Numbered from the stretch's first letter, positions 20,124-29,536 are shown. The stretch is DNA of 64,000 nt from Kangiella aquimarina DSM 16071 (GCF_000374105.1 NZ_KB893650.1:304862-368861); one strand, 5' to 3'. The notes: generated by a model from the sequence alone, not told the origin. A program made the numbers and translations.

Positions 20124-21428
20124 ATGCCCTTTTCCAAACTCGATTTAATACAGCCATTACTTGATGCTCTACACAAAAGCGGATATACCACACCCTCGCC
20201 TATCCAGCAGAAAGTAATTCCTTTAATTCTAAATGGCCGGGACATTATGGCCGCAGCCCAAACTGGGACTGGCAAAACAGCTGGCTTTGCATTACCAGTT
20301 TTACAACGTCTGTCTGAAGGGAAAAGAGTTTCAGCCAACTCTGCTCGTTGTTTGATTTTGACGCCTACCAGAGAGCTTGCCGAACAGGTTCACCAGAGCG
20401 TACAGAAGTATGCAGCCAATTTATCGCTTAAATCAGTCGTCGTTTACGGTGGCGTTAAAATAAACCCTCAGATGTTAAAGCTGCGTCGTGGTACTGATGT
20501 ATTGGTCGCAACCCCAGGTCGATTATTGGACTTAATGGAACAGAATGCGGTTAGTTTTACTGATCTTGAATTTCTGGTTCTCGACGAAGCCGATCGGATG
20601 CTTGATATGGGTTTCCTGCCAAGCATTAAGCGAATCATTGGCAAGCTGCCAAAGAACCGACAGACATTGTTATTCTCTGCCACCTTTTCTGAATCAATTA
20701 AAGCCATAAGCCAGCAATTTCTCACTAACCCTGCTTTAGTCGAAACCGGGCAAACCAACACCACGGCGACAACAGTCAAACAATGGATTTATCCAGTAGA
20801 CAAGAAGCAAAAACCTGCTTTGCTCAGTTACCTCATCGGTCACCACCGCTGGGATCAGTTGCTGGTATTTGTGCGTACGCGTAGAGGCGCTAACAGGCTC
20901 AGTGTCGATCTTGATAAGCGTGGCATTAAAGCCACAGCCATTCATGGAGGCAAAAGCCAGGGCGCACGTAACCGAGCGCTCGCTGAATTTAAATCCGGAG
21001 AGGTAACAGTCCTGGTGGCAACCGACGTGGCAGCTCGCGGTCTTGATATTGAACAGATGCCATTGGTTATTAACTATGATTTACCCAATGTTGCCGAAGA
21101 CTATGTCCACCGCATTGGACGTACTGGACGGGCAGGAGAAAAAGGCAGCGCTATATCCCTTGTTAGCGCCGATGAAGTTGACGATCTTCGTGCTATTCAG
21201 GATCTCATTCGCCAACAATTAGAACGAAGAATTGCCGATGGCTTTGAGCCACAGCATTCACTACCAGAAACTCCACTCAAGAGTCCGCGCAAGAAAAAGC
21301 CCCACAAAAAGAAATTGGCTAAAGCACAACTGAATCAAGCCAATAAAAAATCTGGCGTTTCGCAAAATAAAAATAAGCGCAGAAAACCAAAGCCCACGAA
21401 CAAGGCTGGTAAAAGTAATAGGACTTAA
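20124..21428 (+). CDS. rhlE: DEAD-box RNA helicase, RhlE type
   Basis: A 434-residue ATP-dependent RNA helicase with all core motifs: Q motif (SPIQQKVIP), Walker A AQTGTGKT, PTRELAEQ, DEAD, SAT, and HRIGRTGRAG. The core ends near residue 375; a lysine-rich disordered tail (KKKPHKKK and similar) gives extra RNA binding. The N-terminal PFSKLDLIQPLLDAL region and length point to RhlE, which acts in ribosome assembly and RNA turnover, rather than DeaD or SrmB. Confidence 0.9.
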   Translation: MPFSKLDLIQPLLDALHKSGYTTPSPIQQKVIPLILNGRDIMAAAQTGTGKTAGFALPVLQRLSEGKRVSANSARCLILTPTRELAEQVHQSVQKYAANLSLKSVVVYGGVKINPQMLKLRRGTDVLVATPGRLLDLMEQNAVSFTDLEFLVLDEADRMLDMGFLPSIKRIIGKLPKNRQTLLFSATFSESIKAISQQFLTNPALVETGQTNTTATTVKQWIYPVDKKQKPALLSYLIGHHRWDQLLVFVRTRRGANRLSVDLDKRGIKATAIHGGKSQGARNRALAEFKSGEVTVLVATDVAARGLDIEQMPLVINYDLPNVAEDYVHRIGRTGRAGEKGSAISLVSADEVDDLRAIQDLIRQQLERRIADGFEPQHSLPETPLKSPRKKKPHKKKLAKAQLNQANKKSGVSQNKNKRRKPKPTNKAGKSNRT

Positions 21429-21522
21429 TTGCCCCTGATCATTTCCTTGGCAAACACCTTAATTATCGGGCTTGTTGATCTTCGCTTGGATAACCCGTAA
21501 GCCAGAGCCATCCCCCACCGTC

Positions 21523-21564
21523 ATTGCCGGGCTTGAGGGTCTGCCCCCTTGGGTGCCCGGCAAT
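21523..21564. repeat. REP-like inverted repeat
   Basis: ATTGCCGGGC and GCCCGGCAAT form a perfect ten-base stem around a 22-base G/C-rich loop in the gap after rhlE. The layout resembles repetitive extragenic palindromes; it is too far (about 95 bases) from rhlE to be its main terminator. The rest of the 218-base gap shows nothing else. Confidence 0.55.
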
Positions 21565-21646
21565 CCAGTGACTTTAATTCATTGATCTTTACTGAATGGA
21601 TAAATCAAGGAGGGATTTCTTCGGACTCTAACTCACTACGAACATC

Positions 21647-22123
21647 TTAACTCCAGTTCCCCCAAGGGTCTTTGCTCTTGTCGGCCTGTGAGTCTGATGA
21701 GCCCCTTGATTCATGGCGTTTCTTACGCGAGGCATAGCCCCCACTTTTATCATATTCGGCTGCTTTTTTTGCTCGTTTCTCGTTTAACTTCTCAGCATCT
21801 TCCAAACTTAATTCAGCAGGCTCACCCGGCTTTTGCTCATCAGGAATAATTCGGTCTCTGGGCGGTACTTTAAACTGCTCAGACGATGCAGGTGGCAGAT
21901 TTTTATATTGATACATATAAAACGCTTCGACCTTTTCACGTGCCCATTGTGTTTTCTTAAGAAACTTAATGCTCGATTCAATACTCGGATTGGTTTTAAA
22001 GCAGTTAATATTTAAATAAGCATAAAGGATTTCAAAACCATAATGATCTACTAATTCAGTGACCATTGCTTTTAAACCCACGCCATTAAGAGGGTTGTTC
22101 TTGTAATTAATTTCAGAGTTCAT
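21647..22123 (-). CDS. VF530-family DNA-binding protein
   Basis: A 158-residue protein whose first 75 residues match the VF530 domain (DUF2132), with [13 protein letters not shown] and [19 protein letters not shown] motifs. This small helical fold was characterised structurally in Vibrio and is thought to bind DNA. A Pro/Glu/Lys-rich, probably disordered tail follows (78-158). It lies convergent to rhlE and apart from the next gene. Biological role unknown. Confidence 0.82.
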   Translation of the reverse strand: MNSEINYKNNPLNGVGLKAMVTELVDHYGFEILYAYLNINCFKTNPSIESSIKFLKKTQWAREKVEAFYMYQYKNLPPASSEQFKVPPRDRIIPDEQKPGEPAELSLEDAEKLNEKRAKKAAEYDKSGGYASRKKRHESRGSSDSQADKSKDPWGNWS

Positions 22124-22197
22124 GCTTATTTCTATAATAAAATACGTGTCCGGCCATTATAACGTTTTAGTGAAGAGTAAATAGCCTCTAATCCTGT

Positions 22198-23346
22198 TTA
22201 ACGTGACATTGGTTTACTGACATAAACGACCGCCAGTTCACTATCGCCATCAGCGATTATCATGTCGCTTAAGCCATCGTTATTTAAATCCGCCATAGCT
22301 ACCGCCCATGGATTAGCAATCTCTGGGTGATCCAGGTTTACTGTTTCGAAGTCATCGTTACCACCGAATATGATTGTAAAATGACCTGACCAGTTACTGA
22401 TCAATGCATCCTCTATTCCATCGCCATTTAAATAACCAACTGCTATCTGTTTAGCCCCAGATGCCACGGTTAGCGTTGATTCAAGTTTTTTCGTAAAACC
22501 GCCTTTCCCATCACCTGGTACAATACTGATCACACGTCCATTGGTCGCGACTATCAAGTCTTTGTGAGCATCGCCATTTAAGTCCGCTAGCTCCACAGCA
22601 AATGGGGCCTCGGACATGTCTAACGTTTGTAGCGAAAAGCCCAAGCTTTCTTTATCGACTTTATTAATCATAATTCCGATGGCACTGGGGTTGGGAGTCA
22701 CCATATCCAATGATCCGTCATCATTGATATCATCGACAGCAAATCCCCGATAGGGATCACCTCCCGCTTTTATTAGGGTACCTTGTGATACAAACTGTCC
22801 GTTATCCTTTCCTTTCAAAACCCGTAAGCCAGTATTAGTACGGTCATCAACGATGAGATCCTCGATGTCATCACCATCAAGATCCGCAAGTGTCACAGCA
22901 TGTGGGTGAGGATCGACATCCACTTTTATGGGTGAATGTGAGGCTTGAGCAAAACCTCCCTTCCCATCACCTAAAAGCAATGTGATATATGACGTCTCGT
23001 GATTCGCAATCGCAATATCTATGTTTCCATCTCCATTAATATCTGCGGCATCCATATGAGTAGGATTATCGCCGGCAGGGATCCGGTTTAGTTCGTTTAA
23101 ATGACCTTTCCCATCACCTTGGTATACGACAATATTATTGTCCGAGTAGTCCGCGATAATAAGGTCCTGGTCGCCATCAGAATTAACATCACAAAACAGT
23201 ACCGATGGTTGTCCTGATCCCGCTTTGAGTACATAAGAATAAAATTGCCCATTACCAATTTCGATAATGTCTTCTTGAGCGGCAACACTCAAAGTGCTAA
23301 ATAAGACTGTCTGTAATACTAGTGCTTTCGAATATATCTTCATCAT
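22198..23346 (-). CDS. Secreted FG-GAP/VCBS repeat protein
   Basis: A 382-residue exported protein (signal peptide 1-23, cut after SVAAQ) built almost entirely of FG-GAP/VCBS-like repeats. Calcium-binding loops of the type DLNGDGxxD recur about every 45-50 residues (DVNSDGDQDLI, DINGDGNIDIA, DLDGDDIEDLI, DINDDGSLDMV, DLNGDAHKDLI, YLNGDGIEDAL, DLNNDGLSDMI), consistent with a seven-bladed beta-propeller. It lies 26 bases downstream of the dioxygenase-like gene. Binding partner unknown; a cell-surface or periplasmic propeller is likely. Confidence 0.85.
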   Translation of the reverse strand: MMKIYSKALVLQTVLFSTLSVAAQEDIIEIGNGQFYSYVLKAGSGQPSVLFCDVNSDGDQDLIIADYSDNNIVVYQGDGKGHLNELNRIPAGDNPTHMDAADINGDGNIDIAIANHETSYITLLLGDGKGGFAQASHSPIKVDVDPHPHAVTLADLDGDDIEDLIVDDRTNTGLRVLKGKDNGQFVSQGTLIKAGGDPYRGFAVDDINDDGSLDMVTPNPSAIGIMINKVDKESLGFSLQTLDMSEAPFAVELADLNGDAHKDLIVATNGRVISIVPGDGKGGFTKKLESTLTVASGAKQIAVGYLNGDGIEDALISNWSGHFTIIFGGNDDFETVNLDHPEIANPWAVAMADLNNDGLSDMIIADGDSELAVVYVSKPMSR

Positions 23347-23372
23347 TTTCCTTACTGTTTAACTCATTTCAG

Positions 23373-23969
23373 CTATTTATAATCTTGAACCCCTTCCCCT
23401 AAAATAATGTCACGCTGAATCTGCCAAACACCCTGTTCATTTCGCTCCACTTTACTGTCGGCACACCCGCCTCGACAGTTATGATTGCTACGCTTCTCAG
23501 CCGTTAGTAATGGATCGTCATCAAATGTTATATCATCAATATAGTAGGTTGCTTTATCTGGTTCGATGATATGCATATGAATATGCTGTGGAATGTCTCG
23601 CCCAGGGTAGGCTTTAGGCCTAATGGTCATAAATTCATATTGGCCTGCCTGATTGGTACGCGCCCAACCGCGCAATCGGCCGTGACTGGTGGAGCCTTTT
23701 GGATATTTGCCGCTGTCATCAGTTTGATAGGCATAGACAATGATTCCCTTAGCAGGCGTACCGTCTTTTTTATAAACAGTACCCTTAACAATTAGAGCCT
23801 CTCCTGGCTCGTCAACGGGCGCTATCCTGGCACTTGAACTGACGTCATCGGGCATGCCTACGAATACGAGTTCGCAGCCCTGACACGGTCCCCCAATAAC
23901 TGCCTCCTGTGCAGAATATGCTGCAATACTCGTTAAAAACAGACAATAGAAAGTCATTAGCCTAAACAT
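23373..23969 (-). CDS. Secreted intradiol-dioxygenase-like protein
   Basis: A 198-residue protein with a signal peptide (1-20) and an intradiol ring-cleavage dioxygenase core. The four iron ligands expected from protocatechuate 3,4-dioxygenase can be placed: Tyr in the TDDSGKY segment, Tyr in RPKAYPGR, and the two His in QHIHMH. The segment between the second Tyr and the histidines is shorter than in the aromatic-degrading enzymes. Two Cys-x-x-x-Cys-like pairs (GPCQGC near the N-terminus, NCRGGC near the C-terminus) suggest disulfides. Exported versions are rarely characterised, so the substrate is open. Confidence 0.78.
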   Translation of the reverse strand: MFRLMTFYCLFLTSIAAYSAQEAVIGGPCQGCELVFVGMPDDVSSSARIAPVDEPGEALIVKGTVYKKDGTPAKGIIVYAYQTDDSGKYPKGSTSHGRLRGWARTNQAGQYEFMTIRPKAYPGRDIPQHIHMHIIEPDKATYYIDDITFDDDPLLTAEKRSNHNCRGGCADSKVERNEQGVWQIQRDIILGEGVQDYK

Positions 23970-23996
23970 CGTTAACTCCTTATTTTTCTAGATTAT

Positions 23997-24584
23997 TTAT
24001 TGCTTCTGAAACGCCATTTTAGATAGCGTTTTATCTTTCTTGATGTAGTGGTGATACAAAGCCGCAGAGATATGCCCTACTATTAGAAGCCATATCACCC
24101 AGGCACCAAGATAGTAGTGAACCAGTTCTGCGGGATCTTCTAGCTGCTCTAAAGTCACACCGAAAAGGCTTACCAATTCAACATCTCGGAATAAAGTGAT
24201 ATCGAACCATAAAAAATAGGTAATGACTCCTCCTTTGGACAAATAATCTGCAATCGATAAATAGCCGGAAAGAGGCATGATTATCATAATAAGATAAAGG
24301 ATGTAATGCCCCGCACGGGCCGCTAACCGTTGTGTCTTTGAACCAGGCTCTGGATCGGGAGTTTGGTTCAGACAACGCCAAATGATCCTAAGTACTATCA
24401 GGCCACCTAAAGTTATACCAATGGACAGGTGAAGCTGAATCGAACTCCATTTCTCGAAATCACTTTCTGCCAGCCAGTTTTGATAATAAATGGCGCAATA
24501 AGACGCCAGATACAATATAGCTGTTATCCAATGGAATCCTTTAGCGATTGAGCCATAAGTTTCAGATGTGTTCTTCAGTTGCAT
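23997..24584 (-). CDS. Cytochrome b561
   Basis: A 195-residue four-helix cytochrome b561. Heme-ligand candidates are His in KGFHWITAIL, His in the IQLHLSIGI helix, and His in the last two helices (LVHYYLGAW and IVGHISAALYHH). It precedes the secreted dioxygenase-like and propeller genes on the same strand with gaps of under 30 bases, so a three-gene operon linking membrane electron transfer to a periplasmic iron enzyme is plausible. That link is inference. Confidence 0.85.
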   Translation of the reverse strand: MQLKNTSETYGSIAKGFHWITAILYLASYCAIYYQNWLAESDFEKWSSIQLHLSIGITLGGLIVLRIIWRCLNQTPDPEPGSKTQRLAARAGHYILYLIMIIMPLSGYLSIADYLSKGGVITYFLWFDITLFRDVELVSLFGVTLEQLEDPAELVHYYLGAWVIWLLIVGHISAALYHHYIKKDKTLSKMAFQKQ

Positions 24585-24673
24585 GTGTTTACTAAGCAGC
24601 GGTCAGTAGGAATAAACCTAATGTCTCTTCCGGCTCAGTGAGAGTCAATTTCAAATGATGTAAGGCGATGAGT

Positions 24674-25546
24674 CTACGCCTTAAGCTGAGGACCTGAATT
24701 AATGTGGTGCTTGAAGGCACTGACATAATTTCTGCTAAGTCGGACTTCCGTGCCATCTTCAAGCTTTAAATCATAGTCACCATTCAGTCGAGATTGGTAC
24801 GAAGCTACTTTATCGACATTGACAATACTCGAACGGTGGACTCTGATGAATCGATCGTCTAACTTCTCACTTATCGATTTTAAAGACTCAGAATGCAGAT
24901 ATTGTTTATCTTCCAGCTGAATGGCGACATAAGGCGTTGCTGCTTTAATATACAGAACATCGCTGAGATTGATTCGAAAATTATTTTTACCTGAGTTAAC
25001 GGTTAAATATTTATTGGTTGACGTTGGAACCTGAGATGCTTCATTTTCTTGAGTTTGGCTGCGAGACTCGTCATTATGCCGTTTTGTTTCTAAATGCTTT
25101 AACCAAAGAACGAATATCCCATATATCAGAAGCATTTTCACCAAGTCGTTTGCCAGAGTGTAAGTTAAAACCTTAAGTATTCCATAAGCTTGCTCACGAA
25201 ATATAACTGATAAGCCCCATATGGTGAGTGGTACCAGGCTTAAATGCACTAATGTGGCAACTGCCACGGCTCCCCCCATTCGAACAGCGCTATTTAAATA
25301 TCCTTTGTGATGTGAGTACTTAAGCAACAGAAGTATCGGTGGGAAATATAACCAGAAGGTCTTAAACAAAATTGATTCAGAAAAGAAAAATGGATAGCCA
25401 TTCCTTGCAGAATGGAAGTAGTCCTGAAGTATCGCAATAGCTACTGCCGCTATACTTACAGATAACAAAATACTCAGGACCTTGTTGCCCTTGAAAAATT
25501 GATTACTTTCTTTAATTTTACTTATCATATGTTTCAGCATAATCAT
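24674..25546 (-). CDS. Membrane-bound LytTR transcriptional regulator
   Basis: A 290-residue regulator with four membrane helices (about 22-150) and a C-terminal LytTR DNA-binding domain (about 190-285), recognised by NFRINLSDVLYIKAATPYVAIQ and RFIRVHRSSIVNVDKVASY. There is no receiver domain, so it should sense directly in the membrane. It lies upstream of, and in line with, the b561/dioxygenase/propeller genes, and divergent from mipA; either could be its target. Confidence 0.85.
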   Translation of the reverse strand: MIMLKHMISKIKESNQFFKGNKVLSILLSVSIAAVAIAILQDYFHSARNGYPFFFSESILFKTFWLYFPPILLLLKYSHHKGYLNSAVRMGGAVAVATLVHLSLVPLTIWGLSVIFREQAYGILKVLTYTLANDLVKMLLIYGIFVLWLKHLETKRHNDESRSQTQENEASQVPTSTNKYLTVNSGKNNFRINLSDVLYIKAATPYVAIQLEDKQYLHSESLKSISEKLDDRFIRVHRSSIVNVDKVASYQSRLNGDYDLKLEDGTEVRLSRNYVSAFKHHINSGPQLKA

Positions 25547-25878
25547 TTGTTCTTGTTATATAGAAGCACAGTTCCACATGAAGCCGGTTTCAACGTCTAT
25601 TTATACCACATTGTGGGTTAGCAATCTCTGAGCATCCAATATATCCGTTGGCTGTCTGCCTGTATTCATGTCCTCACTCATTTAATTTGCTAGATTTCTC
25701 AAGTGAACAATACGTTTACAAACTAGCTCAAACACTGGAGAGCAGTTTTGTAACATCAATTCCCTAAAAGTAATGACAGTAAGAGCAAGCTCCCTAACAA
25801 AATTTTCACATATCCTGTGATTCAATACATCATCATAACTAGACTTTCTGTCCCAACTTATTCTGGAATGAAGATCAA
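25547..25878. other. Divergent intergenic region, LytTR regulator / MipA
   Basis: No gene is seen in these 332 bases. Two short palindromes stand out: CCACA-T-TGTGG at 25606-25616 and TCACA-N5-TGTGA at 25806-25820, the second about 60 bases before mipA. Either could be a regulator site. I cannot assign them to LytTR binding, which normally uses direct repeats. Confidence 0.4.
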
Positions 25879-26706
25879 ATGAAAAAGTTTACATCCTTAT
25901 TATTGATCATGTTGGCACATGGCTTTTTCTCACAATCGGCTTTAGCCAAGGAAGAAAAATCTGCCTTGGTTCCTTTACCCTCAGTTGATGACTTCACCAA
26001 GGGCGAAGACGGTTGGGCCTTTGCCCTAGGCTTAGGCGTTGAGTATGAGTCAGCCTATGAAGGGTCTGATGAATTTGGATTCGAAGCACAGCCTGCTGGC
26101 GCCATTCAATGGCGTAATGGTGATGATATTTTCTACTTTGCAGGCGAAGCGCTTGGTTGGCGTGGTCTTCGCGCTGACACCTGGTTATTTGACGCGGCCG
26201 TAGCCTTCGATGAAGGTCGCGAAGAAGGCGACTCCGACGAAGGTTATTTGGATGGCCTCGGCGATACCGAAGAAGCAACTGAGTTAGTCCTTCAAACACG
26301 TTATGCACTCGATGACGATTGGCGTTATTGGCTTGTTGGTCGTGTTGTCACAGGAAGCAACGGTAATCTTGGTCTATTTGGTTTAGGTTATCGCTTTGGC
26401 GACCAGCTTGACGGTACGGGCTCTGAAATAAATGTAGTCGGTGTATTTCATGATAGTGAATATGCCAATAATGGTTTTGGCATAACCGCAGAACAGTCCG
26501 CCGCGTCAGGATTACCTCAAACTAATTTAGATGGTGGTTTCCGCTCAATAGGCATTGATTATACTTACCGCTATTACCTCAATGACAATTGGCAAATTTT
26601 CGGCGAAGCACTTTATGAGCATTTCAGTAGCGATGTTCGTGAAAGCCCAATCGCTCGCAGCGACTATGAAGCCGAAGTGAGTATCGGTTTTATTTATATA
26701 TTCTAA
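25879..26706 (+). CDS. MipA/OmpV family outer-membrane protein
   Basis: A 275-residue protein with a signal peptide (1-23, ALAK) and an outer-membrane beta-barrel of the MipA/OmpV type. It has a GLGVEYESAYEGSDEF first strand, alternating hydrophobic strands, and a C-terminal strand ending in Phe (GFIYIF), as required for barrel insertion. Family members include a scaffold for peptidoglycan enzymes and stress-induced porin-like proteins; the role here is not determinable. Confidence 0.87.
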   Translation: MKKFTSLLLIMLAHGFFSQSALAKEEKSALVPLPSVDDFTKGEDGWAFALGLGVEYESAYEGSDEFGFEAQPAGAIQWRNGDDIFYFAGEALGWRGLRADTWLFDAAVAFDEGREEGDSDEGYLDGLGDTEEATELVLQTRYALDDDWRYWLVGRVVTGSNGNLGLFGLGYRFGDQLDGTGSEINVVGVFHDSEYANNGFGITAEQSAASGLPQTNLDGGFRSIGIDYTYRYYLNDNWQIFGEALYEHFSSDVRESPIARSDYEAEVSIGFIYIF

Positions 26707-26722
26707 ATACATTACAAAACAG

Positions 26723-26763
26723 CGCCGGCTGGATTATCACTCATTCTTTGATCCAGTCCGGCG
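26723..26763 (-). terminator. Hairpin closing the left minus-strand gene block
   Basis: CGCCGG-CTGGAT pairs with ATCCAG-T-CCGGCG (one bulged base, 16-base loop). On the minus strand the stem is followed by CTGTTTTG. It includes the stop of the 101-residue gene in its loop and lies between this block and convergent mipA, so it probably ends transcription of the block. Confidence 0.5.
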
Positions 26764-27046
26764 GCTTCCCTACCCACTCCAATTCCTTCGTATCTAAGTT
26801 CGCCAGACATTTTGAATAATATTTAGTGCCGTTCCGTTTATACCGAACACCATAATGTGCAGAATATGGTTTGATATCAATTACAGTACATCCACGCTCT
26901 GTTAAATAATTTTCTATGAACTTCATTCTTGGTGGATCACTAATGCGCGAGAGGATTTTTGGAAGTGCTCCAAGTAACAGCATGATTCCAATAAATATAA
27001 CTACACCAATAGCGATCGCTTTTAATATTTCCATCTGATATTTCAT
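26741..27046 (-). CDS. Small membrane-anchored protein, unknown
   Basis: A 101-residue protein with one N-terminal membrane helix (about 8-28) and a soluble C-terminal domain containing two Cys (TERGCTVID and YSKCLANL) and a Trp-rich end. No recognised family. It is the last gene of a run of six minus-strand small genes (26741-29947) that I suspect is an old integron cassette array. Confidence 0.6.
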   Translation of the reverse strand: MKYQMEILKAIAIGVVIFIGIMLLLGALPKILSRISDPPRMKFIENYLTERGCTVIDIKPYSAHYGVRYKRNGTKYYSKCLANLDTKELEWVGKPPDWIKE

Positions 27047-27143
27047 CCAATAGCAAACGTTCTAATACGCATATATTCTTGCAGAATATTTGATGAGAAC
27101 GTGTAAATCATTACTGAAAAGAGGATAGCCCTTTGATTATGTA

Positions 27144-27473
27144 TTACTGAGGCACTCCATAAACAGCAATAGATATAATAAAAACTATCGATGATATGGC
27201 CGCTGAAAAGTAGCTCACAACAAAAGGCAGTCTCAATTTCGTTGCGAAGGCTTTAGCTTTTTCGCATTGAACAGATTCGTAATCTCTCTGCATTAAGTAT
27301 TTGTTGAGTGGCCATGCACTAATAAGATCAGCATTACCCATTAAAGTTGGACTGCCAGAGTGCTCCCACAAATCAGGGTGCTTCTTTTGGCTACCTTTAA
27401 TAAATATCCAAGATATGATGCTTTCTAGAATTAGACATACACCAAATATTGTAAGGGTTACCCAAAAAATCAT
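27144..27473 (-). CDS. Small membrane protein, unknown
   Basis: A 109-residue protein with two membrane helices (about 3-22 and 84-104) and a soluble loop between. No recognised family. The 97-base gap after it holds two nested inverted repeats (ATATTCT-TGC-AGAATAT within ACGTTCT...AGAACGT, about 27058-27113). That is hairpin-like, but I could not match it to attC core boxes. Confidence 0.55.
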   Translation of the reverse strand: MIFWVTLTIFGVCLILESIISWIFIKGSQKKHPDLWEHSGSPTLMGNADLISAWPLNKYLMQRDYESVQCEKAKAFATKLRLPFVVSYFSAAISSIVFIISIAVYGVPQ

Positions 27474-27499
27474 TCAATCTCCCTTTTAATTAGTGACAA

Positions 27500-28096
27500 T
27501 TACGCCATCCTTTTGAAGTTGGGTAGTGATGCCACCCGATTCAGCCATTCCTGAATGGCTGGATAGTCATCCAACTCAAACCCACCTTCATGAGCTACGT
27601 GAGTATATGCATAAAGTGAAATATCTGCAGTGGTAAAGTCCTCACCTGTTATGAATGGGGTTTTACTAAGTTGCTGCTCCATTACTTTTAACGCCTTATG
27701 TCCACCAGCTTGTTTCGAGGCATACTCCTCTAACCTATCGTCTGGCATTCCTAAGTACTTGTTGATAAAGCGGGCTACTGCGATGAACGGTTCATGGCTG
27801 TATTGTTCAAAAAATTGCCATTGCTGGATTCGTGCCTGAGCAAGCGCCCCTTCAGGATAGAACTCTGTTCCATTTGCCAAGAAATTAATAATGGCGTTCG
27901 ACTCGGAAAGAGTCTCGCCCTCAATGAGTTCAAGAAGAGGTATTTTGCCATTGGGGTTCATTTTCAAGAATTCTTCAGTCTTGGTATCGCCAGCCAGTAT
28001 ATCTACATTGATCCACTCGTGATCAACATTCAGCAAACTACAAACAAGTTGAACCTTGTAGCAGTTACCTGATTTGGTATCACCGTAAATTTTCAT
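27500..28096 (-). CDS. Glutathione S-transferase family protein
   Basis: A 198-residue GST. The ATG at 28096 (MKIYGDTKSGNCYKV) is chosen because relatives begin there; the open frame extends 11 codons further but has no ribosome site. The thioredoxin-like N-terminal domain shows SGNCYKVQL and the conserved GKIPLLE and LSESNAII motifs that hold glutathione. The helical C-terminal domain spans about 85-195 with FTTADISLYAYT. A housekeeping-like enzyme inside a run of small hypotheticals; its membership of a cassette array is uncertain. Confidence 0.85.
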   Translation of the reverse strand: MKIYGDTKSGNCYKVQLVCSLLNVDHEWINVDILAGDTKTEEFLKMNPNGKIPLLELIEGETLSESNAIINFLANGTEFYPEGALAQARIQQWQFFEQYSHEPFIAVARFINKYLGMPDDRLEEYASKQAGGHKALKVMEQQLSKTPFITGEDFTTADISLYAYTHVAHEGGFELDDYPAIQEWLNRVASLPNFKRMA

Positions 28097-28202
28097 GTTC
28101 TTACCATTGCCATCTAACTTGTTTTGCATAATTCAAATGGTGGAAATTCATTATCGATGCTCTACTTCTATAAACTGAAATTTATAAAAAAATTCCACGA
28201 TT

Positions 28203-28721
28203 TCATTGTGACGATTCCATTTCTTTTAACTTTACGACCACGTTTTTAACAAAATCTTCTTTCTCTTTCCGTGATTCAAAAGAACGTATTGGGAGCCAGT
28301 TCATGGCACCGTCCGAAAAGCCAATAAAGATTCCTTTTTTAAAAGATTCAAAGGCTTCAACCTCATCCCAGCTCCGAATGATAGAAATTCCTTCTTCTGA
28401 TACAGCTTCAATCTTTTCATTTGTGAACATGAGATTGATTTCTTGTTCAGGCTCATTGGACTCTTTAATAAATTTTATTTCCAGATATGGCTTTAAAACT
28501 ATTTTCCAGATAATTACACAACCTAAGATTAACCATATTAAGGGTTGCCAGATATTATCGGCGTTTGGAGCCATGAAGATAAATCCCAATAACCACATAA
28601 CACCAAGCAGGAATACAAGGCCTCTTGACCAACCACTCATACCAGACTGAGCACTCCTAACGGCATTGTATCCGTCAACTAGATCTTTATGTGTGCTGAT
28701 GTATTTAAATTTATATTCCAT
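28203..28721 (-). CDS. YcxB-like membrane protein
   Basis: A 172-residue protein with two membrane helices (about 33-52 and 57-78) followed by a soluble domain typical of the YcxB-like family. That domain has EINLMFTNEKIEAVSEEG, SWDEVEAF and LPIRSF motifs. The function of this family is not known. Confidence 0.75.
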   Translation of the reverse strand: MEYKFKYISTHKDLVDGYNAVRSAQSGMSGWSRGLVFLLGVMWLLGFIFMAPNADNIWQPLIWLILGCVIIWKIVLKPYLEIKFIKESNEPEQEINLMFTNEKIEAVSEEGISIIRSWDEVEAFESFKKGIFIGFSDGAMNWLPIRSFESRKEKEDFVKNVVVKLKEMESSQ

Positions 28722-28796
28722 TTTTTCTTTAATCCCCGTAATCGATGAACTTGTATCGCTAGTATTTTAATAAAGTCATAATAATAAAATAGCTGA

Positions 28797-28812
28797 TTTA
28801 CTCTGACCCTAT
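28797..28812 (-). repeat. GGGTCAGAGTA mobile-repeat end
   Basis: The minus strand carries ATAGGGTCAGAGTAAA directly at the stop of the DUF4304 gene. The same GGGTCAGAGTA core occurs at 34972-34990. I recall this motif from short mobile repeats near REP-associated transposases in gammaproteobacteria; that link is from memory. Confidence 0.45.
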
Positions 28813-29439
28813 TCATTCAGCTAATTGCTCAAGCTCTATTTTTAATCCAGAATCTTTATCTGAAACGCGCAATCCAACCCTTGCATACTTTTGTTGCTGA
28901 TCCTTGTTCCCAATGTGCTGATTTATTCTTGCTAGAGCCAAGGCGACTCTGGAAGGAATAATCCCTCCCTCGATATTAGAGAGTTCTTCTGATTCAAATA
29001 TTTCAAGCGGGAAAGCTTCTTGGACGCTTTCTACACTGCCATATCTTGAAAAGATAGCACGCCCAACAACTTTGTATGTCTCACATAGATGTTCAACGGA
29101 TTTCTTGGTACTCCCAAAAAGGCCATTTCCCCTAAATTTCCACCAATAATCTGATTTCCCCTCTGGAGCAACACGGAAGCGGAACTCTGAGTCAACTTCT
29201 TTTATTTTATTTAAGTTTGGCATTTGTTTGCTATCCCAGCAAACAGGCAGGAACGTAAAATGAACACCTACATTTAGGCAGCAGCTTCCTCCATACTTAT
29301 TGTTTTGTAAGTTGATTGTATGTATCACATCCCCTTTAACTCTACGAAAGTTTTGCCCACTACCTTTAAAACCATCCTGCCTCAATAGAGGAATAAATGT
29401 TTCATTTATGTGCTTATAAAAACGTTTTTTATAGTCCAT
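28813..29439 (-). CDS. DUF4304 domain protein
   Basis: A 208-residue protein whose N-terminal half matches DUF4304 (FIPLLRQDGFKGSGQNFRRV, then INLQNNKYGGSCCLNVGVHFTFLP). The C-terminal 60 residues are helical. DUF4304 proteins are often accessory genes near toxin or immunity loci, without a proven role. The ATG follows GTGAGG and lies immediately after a GTTTAAT box that could be an old recombination core. Part of the left minus-strand block. Confidence 0.75.
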   Translation of the reverse strand: MDYKKRFYKHINETFIPLLRQDGFKGSGQNFRRVKGDVIHTINLQNNKYGGSCCLNVGVHFTFLPVCWDSKQMPNLNKIKEVDSEFRFRVAPEGKSDYWWKFRGNGLFGSTKKSVEHLCETYKVVGRAIFSRYGSVESVQEAFPLEIFESEELSNIEGGIIPSRVALALARINQHIGNKDQQQKYARVGLRVSDKDSGLKIELEQLAE

Positions 29440-29536
29440 TAAACCTCACACTAAAATCACTTTGCCATTTTGACTCATCTTTACGCTTCTGGCACGAAGT
29501 TCACCTGCTTCCTTAACTGTTAATACAGTTATATAG

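Noticed and set aside
27047-27143. Nested inverted repeats as an attC site
   Set aside because: The hairpin lacks both RYYYAAC and GTTRRRY cores.
29440-29536. Small extra gene between the first two left-block genes
   Set aside because: The open stretch has no start codon with a ribosome site and is better read as a decayed recombination site.
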